Shown here piece by piece: positions 44,173 to 52,882 of a stretch of 64,000 nt of DNA. The stretch's first letter is position 1, and every line of letters begins with the position of its first letter. Both the position numbers and the translations under genes were made by a program. Origin of the DNA: Actinomycetota bacterium (lineage in GTDB: Bacteria; Actinomycetota; Acidimicrobiia; Acidimicrobiales; MedAcidi-G1); NCBI GenBank assembly GCA_014381745.1, contig JACNLA010000032.1, forward strand, positions 46,322 to 110,321, in the 5' to 3' direction. Below the pieces are notes generated by a model, which was given only the letters and a program-made list of their open reading frames with translations, did not search any database and had not been told where the DNA came from.

Positions 44173-45732
44173 TCAGGTGGTCAGGGTCTCCGCTCCGATC
44201 TCGCGTAGGCGGGACCTCGACACCTTGCCTCCCGGGTTGGTCGGCAGGGAGTCGATGACCTCGACGTGGCGGGGCGCCATGTGGTTCGCCAACTCCACCC
44301 GGGCCCAGTTCCTGATCGCATCGGGGTTGGTGGAGACATTTGATGCCGGCACCACGAATGCCATTCCGACCTCGCCTAGACGGGAGTCGGGTACGCCTAC
44401 CACCACTACCTCGCCGACATCCGGGTTGAGGCGCAACACCGCCTCGACCTCTGCCGGGTACACGTTGAATCCACCGCTGATGAACATGTCGGTGAGCCTG
44501 TCGGTTATCGACAGGTTGCCCGCTTCGTCGAGTCTTCCGATGTCGCCGGTGTGCAACCAGCCTTCGTTGTCAACGGCTGCGGCGGTGCCCGCGTCGTCAT
44601 CGAGGTATCCGGCCATGATGTTGTAACCCCGTATGACCACCTCACCTGTTTCGGTGGCCGGCACCGGTATGCCCTCGGGGTCGACCACCCTCACCTCTGT
44701 TCCCGGCAGTGCCCGTCCTGATCCCGTAGCCGCCAACTTCGGTGGATCGTCATGGTGGCAGGTGGTGGTGACGCCTGAGGCCTCGGTCAGCCCGTATCCG
44801 GTGACGACCGTCGTGAAACCGAGCCGGTCCCGCATGCCCCTGACCAGTTCGGCTGGAACCGGTGCTGCACCGGTTGCAGCCAGCCGCAGCGTCGAGGTGT
44901 CGGCATTGAGGCCATCGGGATGGTCCAGGATCGACCGGTAGATGGTTGGCGGACCGGGCAGAACGGTGATCGACTCGGCGGCGACGCAGGTCAGCACGGC
45001 CGGCACGTCAAACACCGCCAGAGGAACGAGCGTCGCCCCAGTGATCAGGCAGGCCAGGATTCCGCCGTTCAGGCCGAAGGTATGGAAGAAGGGGTTGACT
45101 GCCAGGTAGCGGTCGCCCTCACGTAGACCGATCGCCGTGCTCCATGAACTGTACGAACGACAGACAGCTTCGTGCCTGAGCATGGCGCCCTTGGGGGAAC
45201 CGGTGGTTCCCGACGTGAAGAGGATGTGGCAGAGGTCATTCGGGTCTACTGACGCCGGTTGCGTTCGCGACTGAGACATGTCGGCAGCGAGGGCGTCCCA
45301 GCCTGTGCAGCCTTCGGGAACCGGGCCGCTCATGACGATGGTTTCTTCGACTCTTTGATCGCCGACAGAGGCGAGCATCGCCACGAAGTCGGAGTCTCTG
45401 AAGTCGGTGACCGTGAACAGCAGGCGGGTGGAGGTGCGGTCCAGCAGGGCCGCCACGTCGCTTCCCGCGAGTCGGGTGTTCAACGGTACGAGGACGCCGC
45501 CGGCGCAGTGGATTCCCAGCGCCGCTGCCGCCCACCGCGCCGAGTTTGGGGCCCACACGGCAATCCTGTCGCCGGGCCTGATGCCACGTCGCAGGAGTGC
45601 CGCGGCGATGCCGTGGATTTCGTTCCGGTACTCGGCGAAGGACCAGCGGGTGTCGCCGTCGACTACGGCTTCACGGTCTCCGAATCGTTCAGCGGCCGCA
45701 TCGACCAACTCTGGGATTGTGGAGGCATCCAC
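44173..45732 (-). CDS. Acyl-CoA synthetase (AMP-forming, FadD3-like)
   Basis: A 519-residue ANL ligase. The AMP/P-loop motif is FTSGTTGSPKGAM (about residues 171-183), with FFHTFGLNGGIL, GYGLTEASG, the LHTGDIGRLDEAGNLSITDR hinge and the catalytic Lys in NPGGKVSRSRLRE. The order and the FHTFG segment recall mycobacterial FadD3-type ligases that activate a steroid-ring propionate, but neighbouring steroid genes are absent, so substrate is open. Start is GTG 45732, seven bases after TAGGGT. It lies upstream of ileS on the same strand with 93 bases between. Confidence 0.88.
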   Translation of the reverse strand: MDASTIPELVDAAAERFGDREAVVDGDTRWSFAEYRNEIHGIAAALLRRGIRPGDRIAVWAPNSARWAAAALGIHCAGGVLVPLNTRLAGSDVAALLDRTSTRLLFTVTDFRDSDFVAMLASVGDQRVEETIVMSGPVPEGCTGWDALAADMSQSRTQPASVDPNDLCHILFTSGTTGSPKGAMLRHEAVCRSYSSWSTAIGLREGDRYLAVNPFFHTFGLNGGILACLITGATLVPLAVFDVPAVLTCVAAESITVLPGPPTIYRSILDHPDGLNADTSTLRLAATGAAPVPAELVRGMRDRLGFTTVVTGYGLTEASGVTTTCHHDDPPKLAATGSGRALPGTEVRVVDPEGIPVPATETGEVVIRGYNIMAGYLDDDAGTAAAVDNEGWLHTGDIGRLDEAGNLSITDRLTDMFISGGFNVYPAEVEAVLRLNPDVGEVVVVGVPDSRLGEVGMAFVVPASNVSTNPDAIRNWARVELANHMAPRHVEVIDSLPTNPGGKVSRSRLREIGAETLTT

Positions 45733-45739
45733 GGGCGGG

Positions 45740-45745
45740 ACCCTA
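45740..45745 (-). promoter_or_regulatory. Candidate leaderless -10 hexamer (acyl-CoA synthetase, GTG start)
   Basis: The minus strand reads TAGGGT, then seven bases, then the GTG at 45732, supporting GTG as the true start. Confidence 0.4.
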
Positions 45746-45769
45746 ACTTCCGGGACCCACCGGTAGGCC

Positions 45770-46165
45770 CTAGGAGGCCTCGGGCTGGGTTTCTTCGGTG
45801 GGTTCGGCTTCTGCCTCGGGTTCGGCTTCTGCCTCGGGTTCGGCTTCTGCCTCGGGTTCGGCTTCTTCTTCGGCCACTACCTCGTCGGATGCATCTTCGT
45901 CGGGGCCGCTGGGTTCCTCTTCGGGCTCAGGCTCCTTCCCGTCCCGAATCATCTGCCACGTCTCTACGGCTGTGCGCCACGTTGCCTCGGCCTCGGCTAC
46001 CACCTCGGCCCCACCGCCACCGTCCTGGGCTGCCTTCAACCCATCGGCCGCCTCGTCTTTGGCCTTGGCTGCCTTCTTTAGGCGTCGGGCCGTTTCCGCT
46101 ACTGCTTCGGCGGCAGCTGCCCGCCGGTTGAACAGCAGCAGAGCCTGCTTTGTGTCGTCGTCCAT
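45770..46165 (-). CDS. Small acidic Ala/Glu-rich protein with hexapeptide repeats
   Basis: A 131-residue protein of unknown function. Residues 1-75 are predicted helical, Ala/Lys/Glu-rich and probably coiled-coil (ALLLFNRRAAAAEAVAETAR); TWQMIRDGKEPEPEEEP leads into a tail made of EAEAEP repeats and ending TQPEAS. The net charge of the tail is strongly negative. No signal peptide or membrane segment. Start could be ATG 46165, 46174 or 46183; 46165 is chosen because GGGG lies ten bases upstream. It lies between the AddA-like gene and an acyl-CoA synthetase gene on the same strand. The role is unknown; a nucleoid- or ribosome-associated function would be a guess. Confidence 0.65.
   Translation of the reverse strand: MDDDTKQALLLFNRRAAAAEAVAETARRLKKAAKAKDEAADGLKAAQDGGGGAEVVAEAEATWRTAVETWQMIRDGKEPEPEEEPSGPDEDASDEVVAEEEAEPEAEAEPEAEAEPEAEAEPTEETQPEAS
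45801..45866. repeat. 18-bp in-frame tandem repeat
   Basis: Unit GGTTCGGCTTCTGCCTCG occurs three times exactly (45801-45854) followed by a 12-base partial copy to 45866. It encodes the EAEAEP hexapeptide repeats of the acidic protein on the minus strand. Exact repeats of this kind can change copy number by slippage. Confidence 0.9.
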
Positions 46166-46277
46166 CTGCACCATGCCCCACATGATTGCCGATCCGACAG
46201 CAAGTCCCACCCTCTTGGGCCGGTATGTGTGGTTCGGGTGTGGGTCATGGCGACCATCTGAGGTGGAAACAGATGTG

Positions 46278-49200
46278 TCAGTTGCTGTCAGAGTTCGCTG
46301 AAGCAGCTGCCTCTGCCCAGGCTTCGACCTCGGCCATAGCGGCGTCGAGGTCAACGATGTCACGTTCTACAGCGCCGCCGTTTCCGAGGAAGCAGAAGGT
46401 CATGCGCGACACGGGGGTTCCCGTGGCCTTCTGCAGGGCGAGGGCGTAGGCGGCCCCCTGTAGTCGGTAGCGGGCGACCTTGACGGACAGGTCGTGTTCG
46501 TGGTGCCATGCGTCGGTCTTGTAGTCGACGACCACAAGACCGTCATTGGTTCGGTAGGCGAGGTCTATGTAGCCCTCGAGCAGCAGGTCGGTTGAGAGTG
46601 GAGCAGCCACGAACAGTTCCCGCCAGTGCTCGGATCGGGCTGCTTCGGCCACTGATGGTGAGGTCAGGGCGTCGGCAACCATGGTCGCCACGAGGTCTGG
46701 GTCGACATCTTCGGCTAGGGCCGCCCGTTTGGCCTCGGTTGCACCGGTTCCGGCCATGTCGACCAACTCAAGGGCTGCGTGCACGGCGCGCCCAACCCCT
46801 GTGCCGTGGCGGCCGGCTTCACCCTGGCGGGCCAGCTCGGCCTCGTCGTCGGTGACGGGTGAGGCCTCGGTGGCGATCGTGGTTGCGGCCACCGTGCGCC
46901 TGCGTGCACCCTCGACCCTGACCTTGTCTGAGTTTGAGCGCCACTCCTCGTAGTCAGGGATGGGCGCGGTGTCAGGAGTTGGGGGCATCGGCAGCGAGTG
47001 GAGGGTCGGTTTCAGGTGGACGACGGTCTCTGAGGGCCCGATTCCAGACGCCGCCCCGTGCAGGACCTCGGCTGATGTCACGTTGACGGGGTGCTCGGGG
47101 TCCTTCTTGGGGGGGCTCCGGTGCAGCGACACGATGAGGTGGTCGCGGGCGCGGGTGGCGCCTACGTAGAGAAGGCGCAGTCGTTCCAGGTGATCGAGGC
47201 GGAGGCGGGTGTCGGCGTGTGCACGGTGGGCGGCGTTGACCAGATCCTTCTTGAACGCAACAGCGATGCCGGTGCCTGAGAGCAGGTCACCAGAGCCGGG
47301 GTCGGGTCGGTTCGGAAAGGCCACCTGGTGGCCTCCGGACGGTGGTTTCGTGCCCAGGTCTGTGAGGACGCAGATTGGGAACTCCAGGCCCTTGGCCGAA
47401 TGTGTGGTCAGGATGCGGACGGCGTCGTCGTCGGGTTCGGGTGGAATCACCTCGTCCAGGCGCACCTCGTCGGCGGTGTGGAGTTTGCACCATGTAAGGA
47501 ATGCCCTCAGGTCGCCACCGCAGGCTTCGCCAAAGGAGCGGGCGGTGTCGAGGAAGGTCCGGATGCGCCGCCAGGCATCACGTGGCCTGGGGCCACACAA
47601 CGCCAACTCCATGGCCCTACGATCTCGAACCACCTTTTCGACCATGTCGGCGGCTCCGGCCCATGGGCGTCGGTCGTGCAGTTCTGACATCCAGCCCATT
47701 CCCTCGACTACTACGTGGTCTGCCGGCAGTCCGATTGTCCCGGGATTCTGATGGTCCCAGATCCCTCCGCCAATGTGGAATGCCAACAGGTCGTCATCGC
47801 CGCAGCCGAAAAGCGGCGACCGCAGTGCTGCAACCAGGGCAAGCTCATCGGTCGGGTCATCGATGGCCTGCAACGTGATCAGCAGATCTCTCACCTCGGC
47901 GGCCGCCCAGGGGTTTGAACCGGCCTCGATCCGGTGTGGCACTCGGGCATCGGTCAGGGCCTCTGCCAGGCGGGCCACCGGCTTGCGGCTCCTCACCAGG
48001 ATGGCAATGTCGCCCGGTGTGCACGGATGCCAGCCTTCGATGGGTAGACCACCGTCAGGGTTGGGCTGGGTATGCCACACGGTCCAGCCGTCGGCGAGGG
48101 CGGTTGTGACCGCGGCAACCACGTCGTTGATGTCGTCGAGTTGGAGTTCTCCGGCGCTTCGATGGTGGTCTGAGTCAAACCCCAGAAGCGACACTGCCGG
48201 ACCGACGCCGGCCGTGGGCCGGGTGGCGGTGAGTGGGGCGTAGTCCGGTTGAGCGTGGGGCTCTTCCTGGATGAGACGCCCAAAGACCCCGTTTACCCAG
48301 TTCAGGATGGGGCTGGTGGTGCGGAAGTTCTGTTCAAGACGGACCCCGTCTTTGCCGAAGGCCTCGTGTGCGTCCAGGTAGAGGGCGATGTCGGCCCGTC
48401 GGAAGCCGTAGATGGATTGCTTGGGGTCACCAACGAAGAACAGCGACCCGGGCGGTGGCCGAAGCTGCCGCCAGTCGTCGGTAATGGTCTCATGGTCGGC
48501 GATGAGGGCTGTCAACTCAATCTGGAGCGGGTCGGTGTCCTGGAATTCGTCGAGCAGCAGGTGGCGGTAGCGGTCGTGCAGGGCGGCCCTAACAGCCGGA
48601 CCGGATTCTTTGTTGGCGAGGGCACGTCGAGCCAGCACGAGAAGGTCGTGGAAGCTGAGCTGTCCCTGCTTCTGGCGACGTGAAGCCGCTGCCACGGCGC
48701 TGGTACCCACGACGGAAACGATTCGGTCAATCACCTGGTCGGTCAGGATCGCCACCTCGAAGTCGATCAGCGCCCGGGCGTCCTGCATCTGCTCGCGGGC
48801 ATCGTTGATCGTGACCGAACCGGGCCAGTTCTTCTGGTTGCCGAGCCTTGAGTTGGTGGACACCACCTTGCGGTCCCCAAGTAGGCGGATGACCGCTAGC
48901 GGGTCGTCGGCTGCCGCTGCCAACGCGGTGGCGTAGGTCTCGACCCGACCCAACTGGACGGCCATCCTGTCGGTGTCCTCTACGCAGTGGTCGGCGAGGT
49001 CAGCGAGGGGGCTAAGCGCATCCAGCAGGACAGAAATGTCGATCGGTTGGGGTTCGGGAGTGGTGGTGAGGCGCTCCTGGACCTGGTCCCAGTTTTCGTC
49101 GAATCGGTGGGCGAGCGTCCGGATGTGGTCGAGGCTGATGTCCAGCTCCAAGCCTGCCAGCATTGTGAAAGCCATGTCAGGGTCGCTCAAGAGGGTCTTG

Positions 49201-49625
49201 ACGAGCGATCCCCAGCGCTCGTCGAAGTCGACGAGCGAGGCGACCTCGTCCATGACCTCGACTGCAGGTGGTAGCCCGGCTTCGATCGGGTGCTCGATGA
49301 GGATCCGCTGTGCAAAGGCATGCAGCGTGCACAGGGCAGCGCCGTCCAGCTCCACAAGTGCGGCCGTTGCCAGATCGGTGTGGGGACCGGCGTCGGCCAG
49401 GTGTTCCAAGCGGCGACGCACACGGTCGCGTAGTTCGGTTGCAGCCCGGTCGGTGAAGGTGATGGCGGCAATGTGTTCCATGGCCACGCCACTCGTCACC
49501 AGGGCCACGATTCGGTTCACGAGGGCGCTTGTCTTGCCGGTTCCGGCGCCGGCCTCGACGAACAGGGTGGAGCCCAGGTCAGTTTCAATGCGGTCACGTG
49601 CCGCCTGATCGGAGGTCTCAGGCAT
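46278..49625 (-). CDS. UvrD/Rep-family helicase-nuclease (AddA-like)
   Basis: A 1115-residue superfamily 1 helicase with a C-terminal nuclease. Walker A is AGAGTGKTSALVNRI (about residues 25-39), motif Ia ITFTDRAATELR, motif II LLLDEFQDTDP, motif III VGDPKQSIYGFR, motif V HSAKGLEFP and motif VI LLYVGATRARDH. The C-terminal PD-(D/E)XK module shows GRAVHAALE, EGYIDLAYR, VVDYKTD and YRLQGAAYALAL. With the upstream nuclease protein it should form an AddAB-type enzyme that processes double-strand ends for recombination. ATG 49625 has GGTGA eight bases upstream and overlaps the partner gene by eight bases. Confidence 0.9.
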   Translation of the reverse strand: MPETSDQAARDRIETDLGSTLFVEAGAGTGKTSALVNRIVALVTSGVAMEHIAAITFTDRAATELRDRVRRRLEHLADAGPHTDLATAALVELDGAALCTLHAFAQRILIEHPIEAGLPPAVEVMDEVASLVDFDERWGSLVKTLLSDPDMAFTMLAGLELDISLDHIRTLAHRFDENWDQVQERLTTTPEPQPIDISVLLDALSPLADLADHCVEDTDRMAVQLGRVETYATALAAAADDPLAVIRLLGDRKVVSTNSRLGNQKNWPGSVTINDAREQMQDARALIDFEVAILTDQVIDRIVSVVGTSAVAAASRRQKQGQLSFHDLLVLARRALANKESGPAVRAALHDRYRHLLLDEFQDTDPLQIELTALIADHETITDDWRQLRPPPGSLFFVGDPKQSIYGFRRADIALYLDAHEAFGKDGVRLEQNFRTTSPILNWVNGVFGRLIQEEPHAQPDYAPLTATRPTAGVGPAVSLLGFDSDHHRSAGELQLDDINDVVAAVTTALADGWTVWHTQPNPDGGLPIEGWHPCTPGDIAILVRSRKPVARLAEALTDARVPHRIEAGSNPWAAAEVRDLLITLQAIDDPTDELALVAALRSPLFGCGDDDLLAFHIGGGIWDHQNPGTIGLPADHVVVEGMGWMSELHDRRPWAGAADMVEKVVRDRRAMELALCGPRPRDAWRRIRTFLDTARSFGEACGGDLRAFLTWCKLHTADEVRLDEVIPPEPDDDAVRILTTHSAKGLEFPICVLTDLGTKPPSGGHQVAFPNRPDPGSGDLLSGTGIAVAFKKDLVNAAHRAHADTRLRLDHLERLRLLYVGATRARDHLIVSLHRSPPKKDPEHPVNVTSAEVLHGAASGIGPSETVVHLKPTLHSLPMPPTPDTAPIPDYEEWRSNSDKVRVEGARRRTVAATTIATEASPVTDDEAELARQGEAGRHGTGVGRAVHAALELVDMAGTGATEAKRAALAEDVDPDLVATMVADALTSPSVAEAARSEHWRELFVAAPLSTDLLLEGYIDLAYRTNDGLVVVDYKTDAWHHEHDLSVKVARYRLQGAAYALALQKATGTPVSRMTFCFLGNGGAVERDIVDLDAAMAEVEAWAEAAASANSDSN

Positions 49626-52600
49626 TGTCGTCACCAAGGTCGATCACAGAACCTGCCACCTCGTCGAGGTCGCCGATGAGACGCCGGTACGGCTCCAGCA
49701 GCGGGTCGACCCGCTTTGTTTCCCATGAGGTGGCAACGGGATCGGTGCCCATTGCGTCGGGGTTGCAGTAGTCGCAGCCGATACCGAAACGTGAGTTCTT
49801 GGGCGGGCGGGCTGGGAACAGCCCGTTTTCGATGCCGTCGATGATGGTGGTCAGCACGGTGTCGAAGCGCTCCAGCACGGGGTCTGAGAGGGTGTGGCCG
49901 ATTTGCTCCCCGCCGTCTGTGATGAACCAGTACTGGCCGTGAACCTCGGTCTCTGGAGTTCCCACAGCGGCCCTGGCTGCCAGGCCGTATACGGGAATCT
50001 GCAGGTACTGGCCGCGGTCGTCGGGGGTGGTTTCTGAGATTTTCGTGTAGCTGCCCTTGCGGCCGGTCTTGTAGTCGATGACGTGGATGGTGCCGTCGGC
50101 GCTCGTGTCGACCCGGTCGATGCGGCCCCGGAACCTGAGGCTGCGGCCGTCGGGCAGGACGTGCACCAGGGGGGCGCTGCCGTCCAATCCGAAGGACATC
50201 TCTACTGCAACGGGGGTGGTCTCGTGCTCGGCACGCCATTTGTGGTCGTCGACGAGGAAGGAGTCCAGGTGGCGGCGCAGCCTTTCGGAGTCCCGTTGCC
50301 ACAACAGGCCACGGCCGGTCAGCCCCCTGGCCTCGGCCAGGGTGAACTCCTCGTCGCAGATCTCGGCCAGCCGTTGTCGCTGAGCGTTGCTCCAGGTTGT
50401 GCCAGGAGCGGGAAGGTCGCCGGTTCCCAGGTTCTCGGCGATGAAGCGGTCGAGCACCTCGTGGGCCAGGGTGCCCCGGTCCATTGCGGTGATGCCCTCG
50501 TCGTCCTGTGGCTCGTGGGGCACACCCACCCGAAGCACATGTTCCATGAAGTAGGCGTGTGGGCAGCGCACCCAGGTCTGCAACCGGGTGGCTGACAGCA
50601 GGGTGTGCCCGCCGGCCGGCGAGGGAATCGCTGCTCCGGCAAGGTTGCCGTCGTAGCGGGTCAGCACCGGTTGTTGGCGACCTCGGATCAGGTCGATGCC
50701 GCGGTCGAGAACGCTGTCGTGGCTGCGGCGGTCGGCTGTGTCTACGGGGAGGCCGCGGTGCCGTTCACGAAGCAGCTCGGCCAGGGCGTACTCCTGTTCG
50801 TCGGCGGGGGAGGTGAGGCGCTCGAGTGAGCCCACGAACGAAGGTGATGAGGAGAACCACGGCTTGTCCAGGTTCTCCAACTCGGTGGGTGAAGGTCGTG
50901 AGCCCAGCACAGCTTCGACCTGGTCGAGCAGCCAACGTGACGGCACCCACTCGTTCTTCTTGCCGAGGTCGCCCCGGGGGAACACCAGGATGCGCTCCTG
51001 GCGTGCCGAGGCCATGGCTGCCAGCACGCTGTGGTGGAGGTCGGCCAGACGATCGGTACGCACCGGGAGGGCTCCGTCGGCTGCCAGGCGGGCGGCGTCA
51101 GGTAACAGTGGGTCTTCGCGGCGTCGGGTGGGGGTGGTGCCCTCGGCCATGCCGATGACCACGACGCGGTCCAGGTCCAGGCCGGTGACCACACCGAACC
51201 CGCCCACCAGCACACCGTCTCCGAAGCGGCCGTCCCGTTCCGTGTCCCGGTCCATGCCGTCGCCGACGGCACGGCGAAAGGCCGCCGGGCCGGGCCGGGT
51301 TTCGATGGCACCCAGGCTGCCGAGGCCTCTCACCAGGTCAACGACACGCGTGTGGGCGGCGACCTCGTCGTCGGGCCACCCGGTTCGATCGGCGGCCGAA
51401 CCCAGGTAGCGCTCGAGCATGCCGACAGCCCAGCCAGCCAGCCCGGGCCAGTCGCCCGGCACCGTGGCAGGATCGACGCTGTCGACCAGTTCCCCGACGA
51501 ACTCGAGAAGGGACTGGGCTTGTCGGATCTGCTTGTCGATTGCCTCTGTGCGGCTGGTTTCGGCACCCTGTGAGACCAGGTCGGTTAGACGCTCGGCCCG
51601 GTCGGCAATGAGTCGTTCGAGGTGTGAGCGCCATTGCGATGCCCCGGCGACGATGCCGGCTTCTCGGGCCAGGCGCTCCCATGCAGCGGCAGGCACAGCG
51701 TTGCCGTCGGCACCCACTACCGCCCCCGATGACGCCAGGGCCATAACTGCAGTCCGTGAGAAGTCGTGGTCGTTGAGGTCCAGCAGTGCCTTGAGGGTCC
51801 GGCCGGTCAGCGACTCGTCGAGGCGGCGGCCTGACACGCTGTTGAACGGCACGTCGGCTGCCTTCAGGTGCTGGTGGAGGAGCCTGGCGTAGCGGTCTCC
51901 GCCGGGGTGGACGATGGCCATTCGGGGGAACGGGGTGCCTGTGGCGGCTGCGGCGACGACCTCGCGTACGGCGACCCTGGCCTCTTCGTCGGGGTCGGCT
52001 ACCGACCGCACGGCAAGGTCTGATGTCATCGGGGTAGGTGCTGAAGATGGGAAGGCTCCGCCCAGCCGCTCGACCAGGTGGCGGACGGGTTCGTCGGTGG
52101 CCTCGTCGCCGGTGCGGGCAGCGATGACCGTCAGCGGCCGGGAGGCTGCGAGGGCGGCAAGCAGGTCGATCCCCGAGGTCGGGGTGCGGCCGGGAACGTG
52201 CACGATCAGGACACCGAACTCCGCCAGGAGGGGATCGTTGCGGTCGATGCCGGCGGCCGTGCGGTGCAGGTCCACTTCGTCGATGAACTTCTTGGCCAGT
52301 CGGTCCCTGATGAGGCGGTGGAGCCTGACCACCTCGTTGGCCTGGGGGCCGGTGGCTGCCACCGTGTCGAGGGAGGAGTCGTCCAGCTCCCTCAGCTCAC
52401 GGTGTACCCGCACCAGGGCGCGTTCGGTGGCCGGGTGGTGTGCGACGGGGCGGAGCAGGTCTGCTGAGTCGGCAAGGGTTGTGCGTACGGCGGCACCCAC
52501 GACGGGGTCTGAGACCCTGCGACGCTGGTCGTCGGCAGGGGTCGAGCCGGCAAGCAGCTTGGCCAGGCCCAGGAGGGTCTCGAAGCGGACGGCGGCAAGC

Positions 52601-52785
52601 CCGACCACTCCGCCGGCGCCCGGGCCGGCTGCCAGCGAGCGGCGTGCGGCAACGCCCACCAGATTCGATGGAACCACCACGGTTACCGGTGCCAACGGGT
52701 CGCCACCCTTTGCCGCCGCAATGGCATCACCGAGCGCGGCGGTGGCCTCAGCGCCGTAGGAGGTGAAGGTAAAGCTGGCGGTCAT
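49618..52785 (-). CDS. PD-(D/E)XK nuclease / degenerate helicase subunit (AddB-like)
   Basis: A 1055-residue protein with AddB layout. The N-terminus has strand-rich VTVVVPSNLVGVAARRSLA where AddB usually carries a Walker A, so ATPase activity here is doubtful. The C-terminal nuclease shows LQTWVRCPHAYFMEHVLR, RGTLAHEVLDRF, FRGRIDRVD, HVIDYKTGRKG and GQYLQIPVY. Three of the four cysteines that hold the AddB Fe-S cluster are seen (one in VRCPH, two in GCDYCNP); the fourth is not evident. The frame extends to 53103, but ATG 52785 (MTASFTFTSYG) fits, with TACCCT nine bases upstream. It is first in the two-gene AddBA-like operon. Confidence 0.85.
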   Translation of the reverse strand: MTASFTFTSYGAEATAALGDAIAAAKGGDPLAPVTVVVPSNLVGVAARRSLAAGPGAGGVVGLAAVRFETLLGLAKLLAGSTPADDQRRRVSDPVVGAAVRTTLADSADLLRPVAHHPATERALVRVHRELRELDDSSLDTVAATGPQANEVVRLHRLIRDRLAKKFIDEVDLHRTAAGIDRNDPLLAEFGVLIVHVPGRTPTSGIDLLAALAASRPLTVIAARTGDEATDEPVRHLVERLGGAFPSSAPTPMTSDLAVRSVADPDEEARVAVREVVAAAATGTPFPRMAIVHPGGDRYARLLHQHLKAADVPFNSVSGRRLDESLTGRTLKALLDLNDHDFSRTAVMALASSGAVVGADGNAVPAAAWERLAREAGIVAGASQWRSHLERLIADRAERLTDLVSQGAETSRTEAIDKQIRQAQSLLEFVGELVDSVDPATVPGDWPGLAGWAVGMLERYLGSAADRTGWPDDEVAAHTRVVDLVRGLGSLGAIETRPGPAAFRRAVGDGMDRDTERDGRFGDGVLVGGFGVVTGLDLDRVVVIGMAEGTTPTRRREDPLLPDAARLAADGALPVRTDRLADLHHSVLAAMASARQERILVFPRGDLGKKNEWVPSRWLLDQVEAVLGSRPSPTELENLDKPWFSSSPSFVGSLERLTSPADEQEYALAELLRERHRGLPVDTADRRSHDSVLDRGIDLIRGRQQPVLTRYDGNLAGAAIPSPAGGHTLLSATRLQTWVRCPHAYFMEHVLRVGVPHEPQDDEGITAMDRGTLAHEVLDRFIAENLGTGDLPAPGTTWSNAQRQRLAEICDEEFTLAEARGLTGRGLLWQRDSERLRRHLDSFLVDDHKWRAEHETTPVAVEMSFGLDGSAPLVHVLPDGRSLRFRGRIDRVDTSADGTIHVIDYKTGRKGSYTKISETTPDDRGQYLQIPVYGLAARAAVGTPETEVHGQYWFITDGGEQIGHTLSDPVLERFDTVLTTIIDGIENGLFPARPPKNSRFGIGCDYCNPDAMGTDPVATSWETKRVDPLLEPYRRLIGDLDEVAGSVIDLGDDNA

Positions 52786-52794
52786 CGTGTGACG

Positions 52795-52800
52795 AGGGTA
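52795..52800 (-). promoter_or_regulatory. Candidate -10 hexamer (AddB-like/AddA-like operon)
   Basis: The minus strand reads TACCCT nine bases before the ATG at 52785, so the leader would be at most two or three bases. Confidence 0.35.
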
Positions 52801-52868
52801 CGCACGACCTGTGACACCTCGCATGCGACCGTTGCGGCTCCGATCAGTCGTCGACTCCAACCCGGCGG

Positions 52869-52874
52869 TACTCT
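52869..52874 (+). promoter_or_regulatory. Candidate leaderless -10 hexamer (acyl-CoA synthetase)
   Basis: TACTCT is followed by eight bases and the ATG at 52883 with no Shine-Dalgarno sequence. Confidence 0.4.
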
Positions 52875-52882
52875 CCGGGTCC

